Origin: Nissolia schottii
Taxonomy: Eukaryota > Streptophyta > Magnoliopsida > Fabales > Fabaceae
Direction: 5' to 3'
Length of the DNA stretch: 64,000 bases
NCBI GenBank assembly: GCA_003254905.1
Contig: QANU01102670.1
Span: 760,993-824,992 of the forward strand
Shown: piece by piece, positions 63,889 through 64,000 of the stretch
How positions within the stretch are numbered: position 1 is the stretch's first letter
Layout of the letters: each line of letters begins with the position of its first letter
The notes under the pieces: generated by a model
The model's input: only the letters and a program-made list of their open reading frames with translations
Database searches by the model: none
Told to the model about the DNA's origin: nothing
Position numbers and translations under genes: made by a program

Positions 63889-64000
63889 TCATTAAAGTTA
63901 AGATCTCACATGTTTTTGCTGGATGAATAAAGTAGAAATCATATAAGTATTCTTTATTGATTTTTCGAGAGAAAATCTATTAATTTTAAGAGGTCTTTTT
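63437..64000. other. HD-Zip III 5' leader/promoter region
   Basis: Upstream of the start codon on the minus strand. It contains a GA-rich tract (about 63718-63742), a (TAA)n repeat (about 63856-63885) and short upstream open frames. A transcribed 5' leader is likely, as the family has long leaders. No other gene is seen before the window ends. Confidence 0.6.

Overview
This is a eudicot plant nuclear-chromosome window. The evidence is intron-rich genes with canonical GT/AG junctions, very AT-rich spacers, and several plant-type transposon families. Protein style suggests a legume or close rosid, but I cannot fix the species. Seven protein-coding genes are well supported or plausible, and I rebuilt the six multi-exon or clear ones by hand so that exon phases close and the products have family-typical lengths.

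Layout. 1-12.2 kb is AT-rich and gene-poor, with an old Helitron, an interspersed repeat and a 647-bp Mutator-like element carrying a GC-rich gene fragment. At 12.3-12.7 kb is a small minus-strand gene with a poly-Asp run, and at 13.8 kb a plus-strand secreted six-cysteine peptide. At 18.6-21.3 kb is an intact CYP716-type P450 (4 exons, 479 aa), convergent with a minus-strand MET1/ZKT-like chloroplast PDZ-TPR protein (7 exons, 342 aa). At 26.2-30.4 kb is a minus-strand RLCK-VII kinase of the PBL16 type (6 exons, 384 aa). From 30.4 to 46.6 kb is a 16-kb gene desert with hAT-like, MITE, Helitron and LTR-like elements, a 121-bp minisatellite and an unusual triple palindrome. At 46.6-50.0 kb is an ECT2-like YTH-domain m6A reader (10 exons, 679 aa). 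At 51.5-54.9 kb is a KxDL-motif protein (3 exons, 125 aa) whose 3-kb intron holds a foldback element abutting a Helitron. At 57.6-63.4 kb is a class III HD-Zip of the PHABULOSA/PHAVOLUTA type (18 exons, 847 aa) with its miR165/166 site split across an exon junction.

The genes are unrelated in function: triterpenoid-type oxidation, photosystem assembly, signalling, mRNA fate, endolysosomal complex and leaf polarity. There is no sign of an operon, biosynthetic cluster or defence island. I found no undescribed multi-gene system. The most distinctive items are small-scale: transposons with intact target-site duplications (a SINE in the P450 intron, a Pack-MULE, hAT-like elements), the triple palindrome with alternating GGG/CCC/GGG loops, the foldback in the KxDL intron, and the lineage-specific cysteine-rich peptide.
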